Source: Bidens hawaiensis
Lineage: Eukaryota > Streptophyta > Magnoliopsida > Asterales > Asteraceae
DNA: 64,000 nucleotides
NCBI GenBank assembly: GCA_021521415.1
Contig: JAIQDT010004248.1
Coordinates: 124,001-188,000 of the forward strand
Reading direction: 5' to 3'
Of this stretch, positions 22,115 to 32,879 are shown piece after piece. Each line of letters begins with the position of its first letter. The stretch's first letter is position 1. The translations under genes and the position numbers were made by a program. The notes under the pieces are model-generated. The model was not told the DNA's origin. It was given only the letters and a program-made list of their open reading frames with translations, and made no database searches.

Positions 22115-22526
22115 TTATAAATGAATACCATTTTTGTTCTTGCATATTCATTCAACCTCTATGGATCCTATGCAGTTTCCATCAGACTCTATCGAAATTG
22201 TAATACAAAAGTGTGCTTTATTAATGCGAGCTTTATATATCATATTCTTTTTTTATGTCATTTATAATGAAATATCTAATCATATTTGGTTAGAATTTGT
22301 TATCCTATTTAAAAAGATAATTACAACTTATGCTAGGTGTACCTTTATGGTGATTATGAAGAAATTGTGTGAGAATACACCACATATTCGTATGAATATT
22401 CAATTATAAAATATAATTTGAACTTATAAAACCACTTAATTTGATAAAATATAGGTTAATTTATATTTATATAGCTTAATTTTATTCTTTTAAGCATCTC
22501 GTGTAGCACACGTGTTCTAAAACTAG
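22115..22526 (+). mobile_element. Helitron-like 3' part, copy A
   Basis: The right end is a short hairpin (CGTGT-AGC-ACACG) followed by about ten bases and CTAG, then T. This is the form of plant Helitron 3' ends (hairpin, CTRR, insertion before T). About 410 bp upstream are repeated in diverged form at 22845-23353. No 5' TC end and no Rep/helicase gene are seen, so this is at most a non-autonomous or truncated copy. Confidence 0.5.
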
Positions 22527-22844
22527 TATTCTAATAAAAGAAAAAAAAAATAAGGACACGTGTCACTTGGAGATTTATTACTAGCTTAAATTTCCAGTCA
22601 AACTATTTTATATTTTTAATGAAAACATATTCCTGTCAATGAATCAGAACATAGCAATCCATCATTTAATCAAATTAATAGTTACCTAAATTATAGTTAT
22701 TTAAAATATATGGTATTTATGTCAATATAATCAAAATATTTATATATTTAATGAAATCATATATATCCTTTTTTTTAATTAAATCATTTTATATACACTG
22801 TTAAGTGTAGCAGATGAATTTGGTAAAATTCAATTAATGATAAG

Positions 22845-23353
22845 TATATAAATGAATATCAATTTTATTCTCACATATTTATTCAACCACCGTGAATCCA
22901 TGAAGTTTTCATCCATCTCTTTCGAAACTAGAATACAAATATGTGTTTTATTCATACTAATTTTATATATGATCTGTGTTTACTATAATTCGCTATCTTA
23001 TTTTACTCACACTAATTTTATTCATACAAATTCATACAAATGTGTGTTATATATGATATGTTTTTTATGTTATTTATAATGAAACATCTTATTATATATT
23101 TTTTGTTATACGCTATTATATTAAAAATATAATTAAAACTTATAAAATCACTAGGTGCATCTTTTTTCGTGATTATGAATAAATTGCTTGAGAATGCACC
23201 ATATATTCATATGAATATTTCATTATAAAATATAATTTAAACTTATAAAACCATTTCATTTGATAAAATATAAGTTTTTTTTAATTTAATTTCTATAGCT
23301 TGATTGTATTTCTTTTAAGTATATCACGTGTATCACACGGGTTCTAAAACTAG
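22845..23353 (+). mobile_element. Helitron-like 3' part, copy B
   Basis: A diverged direct repeat of copy A: both begin ATAAATGAATA and share ATTCAACC, AAACTTATAAAACCA, TTTGATAAAATATA and the ending GTTCTAAAACTAGTA. The terminal hairpin here is CGTGT-ATC-ACACG, followed by CTAG and T. The repeated end in two neighbouring copies supports a mobile-element terminus. Confidence 0.5.
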
Positions 23354-25338
23354 TATATAATATAAAAACCTAAACTGGCATTGTTTTTCTAAAAATTAAA
23401 ACGAATTCATAAATTAAAAACTACAATGGAAATTAATAAAAATGCCATTTAAACATAAAATAAAAATACTAACTTCATAAAAAAATAATATATGGCCTCA
23501 ATAATTATTTCAAACTCCGTTTGTTCGTCAAGTGCACGGGTGTAGAGTTGGTTGAATTTGATAACCTTGATTTTTAAATCCATGCACTTTGCATTGATTT
23601 TGTGTACAGTGTGATTGGCTTCGGCAAAATTTTAAACCGTTTTTTTTCTAATAACTTTTCATAAATAGGATTTTTCTAAGAGAAAAATATGATAATTTCG
23701 TATTTGATTTTTTCAAAAGGGTATGAAAATTAAGAAAAGAGTGTATGCTAGGCTGCTAGCCTAACTGCATTTGACCCTTTTCATATCACCATGTAAGTAA
23801 CGACCAATTTCACAAAACCTGTTATTGGCCATGATAGGATTCTATGGGAAAGCAATACCTATAAGAAGTGTGAATATAGTTGTAGCGTGAATGTAACAAA
23901 AAATGAAGTCCACGGACCACTTTGGTGATTCTCCCACTATTAACATGCTCTTGACAATTATTAAATTTCGAGCATGTTTTTCATGTGTTTCTAAATGGAT
24001 GAACTTTGAGATTAACTTAAATCATTTGCTTAACACCATACTTTATTCCACTCTAGAATTCACAAACTCATTTTAGTAACATTATAATAACAAAAGGGTT
24101 TGACTAAACATACGTTTTATACCATCCGCTAGTTTTTTATTATATTGGTCTTAAAAACATGAACCTGAAGTCTATTTTCTTTCTTTCTTATTTTAGTGTG
24201 AAAATAAGAATATAACCTAGGGATTATTCGGTAGTCCCTTAATGATTTCATTAAGATGTTACCTTTGAGTCAGCCAACATTAACTGTGTTTGGTTTACCA
24301 GAACGATATCTCTGAACTCATCAATGAACCTCTTACCCATTAAGGTTCAATATGATGCTGAATTAAAATTTTATTCATTTGTCACTTCGCATGTGTTCAT
24401 AGCCCTCAATCTGTTACTCATGCACCACGTCCTTGACCCACCACCTCCTCCACCACCAATCACCACGCCATCGGTGTAATCAACACTAACTTAGAGTCTA
24501 TTAACCATTCTTACCTTTTCTTGGTTTAACACTTATTGTTACATATGTTTCCAAACAGCCCCTCAGGTAATAAGTTGAAAAGAAAGTGTGTAACAAGTAA
24601 AAATAGAGAGGTGAGGTGCGTTTGTCATTTTGTCATAACCCTACTTATGTTTATAGGTTAAACAATAGAAAAACGTAAAGATAAGCAGTTGGTTTTGTCT
24701 TTTTGTTTAATTATTTAAAAAAATAGTTTTTGTATTTTCAAGTTAAATATCTTTAATATACTTCAGTTTAAGAAAAGAAACATAACAATTTTTTTAAATT
24801 TTTTGGTCTTTAGTTTAATATATGAGTCATGTAATATTATGCTCTCTTTCATTTTATATTTTCATTGCGTATATACATAGGGATGTATGTCGTAAAAAAT
24901 TCATTTTCTTAATTGCAATAAGAAATTCTAGGTATTGGTTTAGTTTAAATATAAAGTAATAATTAATTTGCTGAATATATTATAATTAGCTACCAGAAAG
25001 TTAACTACTTATATAAGAAAAAGCAAATAAAAATTCTAATTGCTTGTGGCTCATGTTGTATGACAAGATTCTCAATGGAATCTCCATATATTACTCACAC
25101 CACAATACCATGATCTAATGATCAAGAAGTTCATATTCAAGATAACCATTAATATCATCTTTATTGTGGTGGCATAATTTTGTTGGTTGGTGGTATGGGT
25201 GATTAGTATCTATGTTGCGTACTTATTTAACTTGTATGTGTACTTTCTTTATTTAATGGATAGTTACTTATATATGTTACCTACTTGTTTTACTTCATGA
25301 ATAATTATGATGTGGAAGACATTTATAAGCTTTGTGCA
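23354..25338. other. Intergenic, no gene seen
   Basis: AT-rich sequence of 2 kb without coding signal. 24226-24575 may be a MITE (GGGATTATTCGG at left, CCAAACAGCCCC at right) but I could not find a TSD and the inverted repeat is weak. Confidence 0.5.
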
Positions 25339-25341
25339 TTA

Positions 25342-25575
25342 GACTAAGTATAGTGCGGTGATAAAGAGTAAAAATCGGCCCAAGTCGCCGTGAACACCCG
25401 CGCCCCCTCCCGCCGATTCATCACCGGTTGAGTCTTAAAATAATAATATTTTATTATTATTGGGGTGATTTTGGGCTACAAACCACAATACCCTAAAATA
25501 AAATACGTCCTCTCTACTACCATGACGCCACATGTCAAAAATCACCCCAATTTAATCCTTCCATTACACATGGTC
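25342..25575. mobile_element. PIF/Harbinger-type MITE, 234 bp, TSD TTA
   Basis: Ends GACTAAGTATAGTGCGG and, as complement, GACCATGTGTAATGGAA form an imperfect inverted repeat. TTA flanks both sides (25339-25341 and 25576-25578), the TSD of PIF/Harbinger elements. Near the right end, ATGACGCCACATGTC...AAATCACCCC matches the right end of the larger Harbinger-type transposon at 42769-45352, so this may be its non-autonomous derivative. Confidence 0.75.
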
Positions 25576-25883
25576 TTATAAGTCCTTGTATCAAAGCCTG
25601 TCATATATATTGATGATGACTACGACTTCTTTGACTTTAAATTCTTCTAACACTCTTAAAACCAGAATATGTATAAGTTGGTTAATTGGATCATACTATA
25701 ACCACTAAGTATGATTGCAAATGGTCAAAGCATGCCATTGTCATGGGCGGATCTAGTGTGGGTTTACCGGATTCACGGGAACTCACTGAGTTTCGGATTT
25801 TAAGTAGAACGTCCATATAAAAAGACTGGAGTGAACCCACATATAAAATGTAGAGTGAACTTATACATAAATTGAACAAATGC

Positions 25884-25945
25884 TCTAGTGGTTAAGTCTC
25901 TAATTTATAGTTGGAGATACTTGGGTTCAATTCTCTCTTGCTGCA
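25884..25945 (+). other. tRNA-like segment (possible SINE or internal promoter)
   Basis: CTCTAGTGGTTAAG resembles a pol III A box and GGGTTCAATTCTC, about 35 bases on, a B box. The sequence does not fold as a full tRNA by eye. It may be a SINE-derived part taken up by the hAT-type element. Low certainty. Confidence 0.35.
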
Positions 25946-26225
25946 TCTTTTCTAATATTAAGGTTTCTTTTTTCACTCTATAGCCCAAACTCTCCATCAC
26001 AACCTCCACCAAACAACAGAATGCCTATGTTATTGCTATATACATTAACTGCAAGATTCAAGCAAAGGCTAAGCCATATACCGTCAAGTATTGTTACGCA
26101 TGCCTCCATGTTAGCTTTCCTATGCTGATGCATTGTTTTTTTAAAAATATTTAGGACTACATTCTTGGTTTAATAATTTATTTACCGATGCATATGCTTC
26201 ATATATATATATATATATATATATA

Positions 26226-26566
26226 GGGGAGATTTCAATTAAGAACCCCTTTGAGTTTTAAGAACTCGAAAGAACTCAGTGTAACGATTTTTTTTTCGAA
26301 TTTTTTTTACACATGCGTAATATATGTATGTTACATACACGTAAAAAATTACACAATTTTTTACGCACCGAGTCGACTTTTTACACATGTGTAACGGACG
26401 TAAAAATTAGTGTAACCACTTACATATTTATTCTCTCTCCTACTTTGACTTTTTTGCTAGATTTAATCTCAACCACATATTTCAACCCATTTAATTAAAT
26501 GTGTGACCTAGAATTGAAGTTCTTAAGTTCTTAAAACTCAACATGGTTCTCAAAATATCTCTCCTT
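26226..26566. mobile_element. MITE inserted in a TA microsatellite (first of two)
   Basis: It lies between (AT)n at 26200-26225 and (TA)n from 26567. Long inverted ends share TTGAGTTTTAAGAACT (left about 26250; right, as complement, about 26520-26545). An inverted, diverged copy is at 7600-7950. No ORF. Confidence 0.7.
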
Positions 26567-26604
<38 letters not shown>

Positions 26605-26606
<2 letters not shown>

Positions 26607-26930
26607 CTAAGTATAAAATAAAAACTCACTTGAGTTGTGAAAACTCTAAAAACTCATTCTCAACCACATGTTTTTAATTAATGTTTAAATCTTGTGATCC
26701 ACAATTAAAGTGAATAAAAAATGTAAATATAAATATAACTTTTCTCTCTACTGAAAACATATATAATAATTAGTAAAAAAATGTTAAAAAATAGCAAAAC
26801 ATTTTTTTTTGATGTTTCGATGTTTTGTATTAAATGTTACAACATATATTACATGTAACAAAATAAAAACGATGTTACATAGGGTTTTCGCGGGTTTTCA
26901 CAACTCAAATGGGTTTTCATTTTAACCTTA

Positions 26931-26933
<3 letters not shown>
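26605..26933. mobile_element. MITE inserted in a TA microsatellite (second of two)
   Basis: It lies between (TA)n tracts ending at 26604 and starting at 26934. The ends form an inverted repeat of about 50 bp: left TAAAATAAAAACTCACTTGA, right (complement) TAAAATGAAAACCCATTTGA, both followed by GTTGTGAAAAC. A different family from the neighbouring copy but the same target preference. Confidence 0.75.
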
Positions 26934-26975
<42 letters not shown>

Positions 26976-27374
26976 GGGAAAAGATGAAGATGTCGCCTAA
27001 TTAAACTAATAGGATTGTTCTAAGTGTAAAGATGTATGCAATTGTAGCATTTGTATTTATGTTTATGAAACTTTATCTATTTATGACTTGTGAAATTAAG
27101 ATGAAATTTAAGCATAGTTTTAACCGTAGGAAAAAACGCGGTCATTAACCCACTCGTATAGTTACACCAATGGCAAAGGCATGCGGATTATTCGTTGTTT
27201 TTAAGGGAGACGTTTGTTTTATTACTGTATCGTATTTTTATTATGTGATTAACTTTACCCGACCCAAACCATTGAATCGACCCCAAAATTTGTATGCCCA
27301 ATCCTATGAATTCGGAGAACCTAAAAACAGTGAACCCACTGGAAAAAAATCCTGAATCCGTCACTGGCCATTGT

Positions 27375-28405
27375 GATCATAGTGATCTATTCGTACTCGT
27401 ACATCTCAGAGACGACTACATCGCATCCTTGTATCCCATGTTTATATGTTAGAAAGAGAGAAATATATAAAAGCTTCTTAGTAAAATAAGGGTATAATAG
27501 TTATTTAATAAATTATTTCTAATGAAAAATTTATGTGTGTGTGGAAAATATGTAACTGATGTGTTGAACTTGAGAAAATATATAACTGATAGTCGACGGA
27601 ATTGTATGCTTCATGGTGCGTCCTGATAGGGTTATTAATTCATCATACCATGGACGGTTTCCGTCGTATACAATAGGAATTTTAGGCTACTTTGGGGATT
27701 TTGGTTGGTCTTTTGATCAAAATAGGTCGTTTTAAGGATTTTCTCAATTAAATATTGAAGTATGAAAGTTGACCTTTCTCAATTAGTTTTTTTTTTCTTT
27801 TTTTTAATAAGACTTATACGTACCACTAACAATGAGTAAATTAAGCAAGCAACTAAATCCAACGAAAATATTAGAAACAACACACCACATATTACAAAAG
27901 AATAACCCAAACACCTAAAAGGAAAATAATTATGTATTAAAATTATGCCACCTGCTCATGACTATGTCTTGATAATCCAACCTCGTTTTATGCTTGATCC
28001 ATAAAACCTTATATATTTTTTTTTCACCTCAATAATACTTGTAAGAGAAGACTTTTTGTTGTTGAATACGGCCTCGTTACGAATCTTTCTCAATAGGTAG
28101 GGAATATAAAATCTATAGATCTCTTTCACATCAAGGATTGAAATATGAAAATGATAACTGATTTCAGAATTTCACATCTCCATCAATGTTTTAAAAACCA
28201 AATTAATTTTCAATGTATTTTTATATCTTTTAGACTTCACATTTATAAAAATATTATTAAATTGAAAAATACAGTAATTAAATAGACATTTAATCTGGGA
28301 TTAAACAAATTAGCAAACAATTATAATAAGTTATTACTAAATCTATTACATTTATTCAAATATGTATTATCTTTTTGTTGTTTTTCTAAAAGTTTTGTTT
28401 TATTT
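27375..28405. other. Intergenic, no gene seen
   Basis: AT-rich sequence without coding signal, RNA gene or clear element end. Confidence 0.5.
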
Positions 28406-28407
28406 TT

Positions 28408-29800
28408 TTGTTATTCCCTGCCGACATTGGGAGACCATTATTAGGGGTGAAGCTTCTTGGGGAGTTGTTAGTAAAGACACCGGGTTATTAGGGGGTTGGT
28501 AAAGAAGAAAGCTACTAATGCTGTTGATTACTTGATTTAATGGGTCTTCTCCCAAAACTTGGTGACCCGCGAAGTGAGTTGCTTTTGCTTCGTTCATGTA
28601 AGTGTATTGCTAAACTTTTCTTCTGTTTGAGAACATGCCAACCTGTACACATGAAGGAGTCAACGTTGTTCTTTGACAAGGGATTGCGTAAGGCGTTCGA
28701 GGACATTGTAGTTTGTGGAGGTCCTTTCTTTGGAGACCTCCAATGGCGACTTGTTTCCTTACCCATTAAGAATGGGGGTTGGAGTTGTATTCGGCAGTTG
28801 AGGCTTCCTCCTATACGTTTGTGGCCTCGAGAGCCCAATCGTGGGTGCTTCAGGATCGCATTTTGCGAGATAGTGGTATATGTGGGATGGATTATGATTA
28901 TTCTTGTGTTTTGGCTTGTCTTCATGATATGATTCCAAACGTCGATTTTAACAGTTTCACTAACAAAGAGACTGTCCCCTCTAAAGCCTAACATGCATTG
29001 GCGAGTGCTCTCTTTAGTAAAATTGTTCATGACATGAAATCACACTTTGACATACAAGTAGACACAAAAGCCATTTTTGAGTGTTTACAAGCACCACATG
29101 ATCAAGATTTTCTTCTTGCTATCCCTGTTGATGGGTTAGGCCAGCATATGTCTCTAGTGGAGTATCGTACTATCCTTAAGTATCACCTCATGATTCCTCT
29201 ATTCCCGGTTGATGAGATATGCCCTATTTTTTGTAAGGCGTGTTTAGACTCGTATGGGGAGCACGCGGTGCATTGTAAAGAGCTCCCGGGGTTCAAGTAC
29301 CGACACGATTTGGTTAGAGATGCGCTCTTTGACATATTCAGGCGGGCCCGAATTTCTGTTAAGACAGAAACACCTATGAATTTCATGACTGACCCGTCGG
29401 AGGGAAGATCATCTCTTCGACCGGCAGATATTTTGGTGTTTGGATGGATAGGAGGAAAACATGTGTGTATAGATTTAACAGGGGTTTCCTCTCTGGTGGG
29501 CTTAGGGAGTAGTGGTTTCACAATTGGTTAAACTGCTTTAAAAGCTGCTTCAGGCAAGGTGACTAAACATGAGAAGGCGTGTCTTGACAACCAACATGTA
29601 TTTATTCATTTTACTTTTGAAACTTTTAGTTTCCTCACACCTGAAGCTGTGGAGTTACTTACCCATATTCAACGGGTCATGCATAGTAATGTCATGACTC
29701 CAGTCTCCAAGATCAACAAATGTAGTTTTTAAAAGATTAGGTGTTATAATTCAAAAAAAGAATAGTAGCGCAGCTTATTGCCCGCTCGTCTTCTGTTTCG
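28408..29800 (+). pseudogene. C-terminal part of a non-LTR-type reverse-transcriptase protein
   Basis: The translation matches, from memory, a C-terminal region common in plant proteins named as reverse transcriptases. Recognisable pieces: MGLLPKLGDPRSELLLLRSC and FLRTCQPVHM-like wording (28540 on), SYTFVASRAQSWVLQDRILR (28779 on), then FLLAIPVDGLGQHMSLVEYR, a Cys/His cluster (CPIFCKACLDSYGEHAVHC) and RHDLVRDALFDIFRR, then RPADILVFGW...VCIDLTGVSS, which resembles the PD..D core of the restriction-like endonuclease of some non-LTR elements. A one-base loss near 28777 shifts the frame. TAA codons at 28989-28991 and 29529-29531 both replace an expected Gln. A further indel near the end leads to AQLIARSSSVSM at about 29770-29800. 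No RT palm is present. Pseudogene fragment. Confidence 0.65.
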
Positions 29801-30011
29801 ATGTAATAATAACTTACAGTTATGTGTTGCTTGACCGGCAAAGTGGTATAGATTGTTTGGGATCTAGCCTCTAAATGGATACCCCCCTTAGTTAATGGCT
29901 TGGTTAAAACCATTAATTAATTTTTGTTGTCGATTAAATCCCGTGATTATAAAATGGCATTGATAGCCATTACTTTATGTCCTAGCCCATCGTAGAACTA
30001 GATTTGCCATC

Positions 30012-30848
30012 TGAAGGGGTATGCACCCGCCTTAACATCGAGCGGGGCGGGTCAACCCACAAGATATACACAAGAGGCTTGAAATCAGGATGTCATGAAG
30101 ACACAAAGCCAAAACCTATGCGCAAGCGCATGAAACATCTGCGCGTGGCGCATATCACATACGCGCAAGCGCATGAAACATCTGTGAGAATAAAGAGAAG
30201 ACCTTGCGCATCCCCGGGATAGGCGCATAAAGGCCGCGCGTAAGCGACACATAACAAATGAGACAATAGTCTAATCCAAATCAGGATAAGGACAACAATG
30301 ATTGTACTCATCAGGCAACCTTCCAGAAGGTATCTTTTAAGGAATAAAGAATGTGCTGATGTTGACAGCTGCCAATGAAGGGTGGACAACTTAGCAAAGC
30401 CCATGTGCCACCACGTGATGGCACATGGGTCAGGTGAAATACCTTGGTCAGAGAATAATCAATGAAAAAGCACCAGGTGTCCTAAGTACACGTGGCGCGA
30501 AGCAATAGGAGGAGGCCAAAAAGGCCCTAATTGGGTCTGAGCCCAATCATTGGAAACCCTAATACTATAAATACCACACCACCTCCACAGTTGGAGGCAG
30601 GCAAGAAAATATACTCTAAGTCCTTTACTCATTTTCACATCTTGATTATCTTCTCCTACAATACCTGATTCTCACACCGGAGGGTTACCCCAAAGAGGAC
30701 CCCTCTGTCCCTTTCTGAGGGGTAAGCTCACGGTGCTGTTCGTTTTGTAGGTGGAAGAACTCGTATCCCGGAAAACCATCGGTGATATAGCACACTCGTA
30801 CCCGAGGAACGTTGATCGTATACAAGTAAGTCGATACACGCTTCTTCA
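30012..30848 (+). repeat. 5' LTR of the Tat element, 837 bp
   Basis: Begins TGAAGGGGTATGCACC and ends ACACGCTTCTTCA. It carries GCGC-rich short repeats at about 30118-30185 and a likely promoter with CCAAT (about 30543) and TATAAATA (30566-30573). Confidence 0.97.
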
Positions 30849-30849
30849 T

Positions 30850-30861
30850 TGGCGCCATCAC
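30850..30861 (+). other. Primer-binding site of the Tat element
   Basis: TGGCGCCATCAC begins two bases after the LTR. The TGGCGCC start is usual, but I cannot match the following bases to a specific tRNA with confidence. Confidence 0.6.
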
Positions 30862-30909
30862 CTGTTACAACGGCAACAAAACTACTATTTCATCAATTTT
30901 CTCTTCACC

Positions 30910-32879
30910 ATGGTTTCCGGTGTTCGAAACAATGATCAAGTTCTGGAGGATAATGAGCTTGAGGATGTTAATGAAGGACATCAGGTTCTGAGGGCGCCGC
31001 GTGACACTGCGCGCACCACCAGTAACCATCCCTTCAACACAACACCTCATAGTCAAACTGAAACTCCCCCAGACGATCTCACGTTCCAAAATCTGACTGG
31101 TGCAAAACAAAAAGGACCAATGGGCCCGGAAGTTGAAACCAATGACCCTAAAGAATGGCTCATAAACGAACAACGGCGTTTAATGGACAAATACAATGAG
31201 TTGGTAAAACACAAAAAGTTAGCCGATTTAACACAAAGGCTCGCATTTGATAAACAAACCATTCAGGGAACAACAAAAAAGACGCGCGCGCTGGAAGACG
31301 GTCATTCTGTTCACACCGAACAAGCTGATATTAGTGATGAGGAAGAGGTGCACAGCATGAAGAAGACGCGAGATACTCATGCAGGAGGTTCACAGCTTCG
31401 CGCATACATGCACATAGCACCTGGAGCCAAAGCTGATATGGATTTATACACACCATACAACCCACAAGCGAAAGAGCAAGTGGACGTAACCACACCATAT
31501 AGGCCAGCCATCTTGGTAAAACATTCAAAATTCGCTGAACGCATCGCGAAGGCTCCCATTCAACACAAAACCAATATGCCAAGTAGTTTAGGCAAGTACG
31601 ATGGTACAACAGATCCAGATGATTTCTTACAAGGTTTTTATAACACGGGAAACTTAGAAAGCTGGACGATGCCAACATGGTGTCACATGTTTGCTCGTTG
31701 CCTCACAGGCGCAGCGCGTGTCTGGTTCGAAAGCTTGCCGACAGGACAAATCGATGGGTTCGAAGAGCTATTGGAAAAGTTCCATGCTCACTTTGTACAG
31801 CAGCGCAGACACACGCGCGACCCCGATGACATCATGCACTGCGTACGCAGGAATGATGAAACCATTGAAAACTACATAACTCGTTTCAATCAGGAATCTC
31901 TTGCAATTGGAGGCATCACTGAACAACTCTTGCGCGTGGCCTTTATACAAGGTGCGCGCAGTGATCAACTCCGCAGAGCTCTCGTGAGCAGAGAAGGCAT
32001 GCCAACCACTTGGCTAAGCTTATGGAAGCATCGCGAGTCTTCACGCGAAATGAAAAACAAATTGCCCAAGACAGAGCAAGAGATAAAGGGTATCAAACAG
32101 AAGCACCACGCAACAATGAAAAGAGGCGCAAACAAAACTCCGTATGGTCCAGGTTGCAACAAACCAATTATTCTCCTACAGAAAAGCAAGCGCAACAAAG
32201 TTCACCCCAACCCCAAAAAGACATTCTTAATCGCGGAGAAGGTGACAAGAAGGAAGGCGGAAGAGAGCCTAACAGACCTCTACCAAGAATATGGACTCCC
32301 ATCACCAAAACGCCTTCGCAAGTGTTAAGCACAGAGAATGTCCAGTTTAAAAACCCCAGGCCATTACTCCATAAGGGACCACCGAACAGTGGCAAATATT
32401 GTGAGTTTCACAAATCCACAGGGCACAACACTGATGCATGCCATCATTTGAATGATGCGATCGAAAAAGATGTGAAATCGGGCAAGTTGGCTCACCTGGT
32501 AAAAAATCCAAGACCAGAGAATGAACAACCAGACGGAGCCTCAGCCAGTAAAAAATTCAAAAGAATCTGTGTAGCTGAAGGAAGAAGGCAAGGGCAAAGA
32601 TCGAGGAAGAGAAGCGCGCAAATCCAAGGGGATTGGCGCGAGCAACAAGTAATCTTTCCAAGAATCAGAGGAGGCCCGTCTATCAGCAGCCCTCTAGTCA
32701 TCACTGCACACATCGCTCATTATGAGGTGTCAAGAGTCCTGGTGGACACCGGTAGTGAGTCAGACATCATGTATGAGCAATGTTTCAGGAAGTTGGATCC
32801 AGAAGACCAAGCAAGGCTTGAAGTTGTGAGTGCACCAATCTCGAGTGTCTCAAACGAAATTATTCACCCCCTAGGTTAG
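30910..32879 (+). pseudogene. gag: gag and protease of the Tat element (one frameshift, one stop)
   Basis: Gag builds the particle, and the protease cuts the polyprotein. I start at ATG 30910 (MVSGVRNNDQ); the frame is open further upstream, but that part covers the LTR end and primer site. The gag core includes YDGTTDPDDFLQGFYN and ENYITRFNQESLAIGG. A single-base loss near 32005-32015 shifts the frame; the continuation (AKLMEASRVFTRNEKQIAQD) runs in the next frame. The Tat-type zinc knuckle reads YCEFHKSTGHNTDAC (about 32397-32445). Protease motif VLVDTGSESDIMYEQ lies near 32738. A TAG at 32877-32879 (expected Gln) separates this from the rest of pol in the same frame. Confidence 0.92.

Larger units (their letters stand above)
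25742..27366. mobile_element. hAT-type element, 1,625 bp, exact TSD GCCATTGT
   Basis: The left end reads CATGGGCGGATCTAG and the right end, as complement, CAGTGACGGATTCAGG, a recognisable inverted repeat. Exact 8-bp duplications GCCATTGT lie at 25734-25741 and 27367-27374. No transposase ORF is present. The element contains a tRNA-like segment (25884-25945), two TA-microsatellite-flanked MITEs (26226-26566 and 26605-26933) and about 400 bp of its own right part. It is non-autonomous. Confidence 0.85.

Noticed and set aside
24226..24575. Possible MITE (GGGATTATTCGG ... CCAAACAGCCCC)
   Set aside because: The inverted repeat is weak and I found no convincing target-site duplication.
25884..25945. 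True tRNA gene
   Set aside because: Box-like motifs are present but no complete cloverleaf or anticodon stem can be drawn.
28515..29030. 171-codon minus-strand frame
   Set aside because: Shadow of the + strand pseudogene, which has clear family wording.
30118..30240. Possible host coding frame in the Tat LTR (minus, about 100 codons)
   Set aside because: It lies entirely in the LTR, repeats in the other LTR and follows the GCGC repeat composition.
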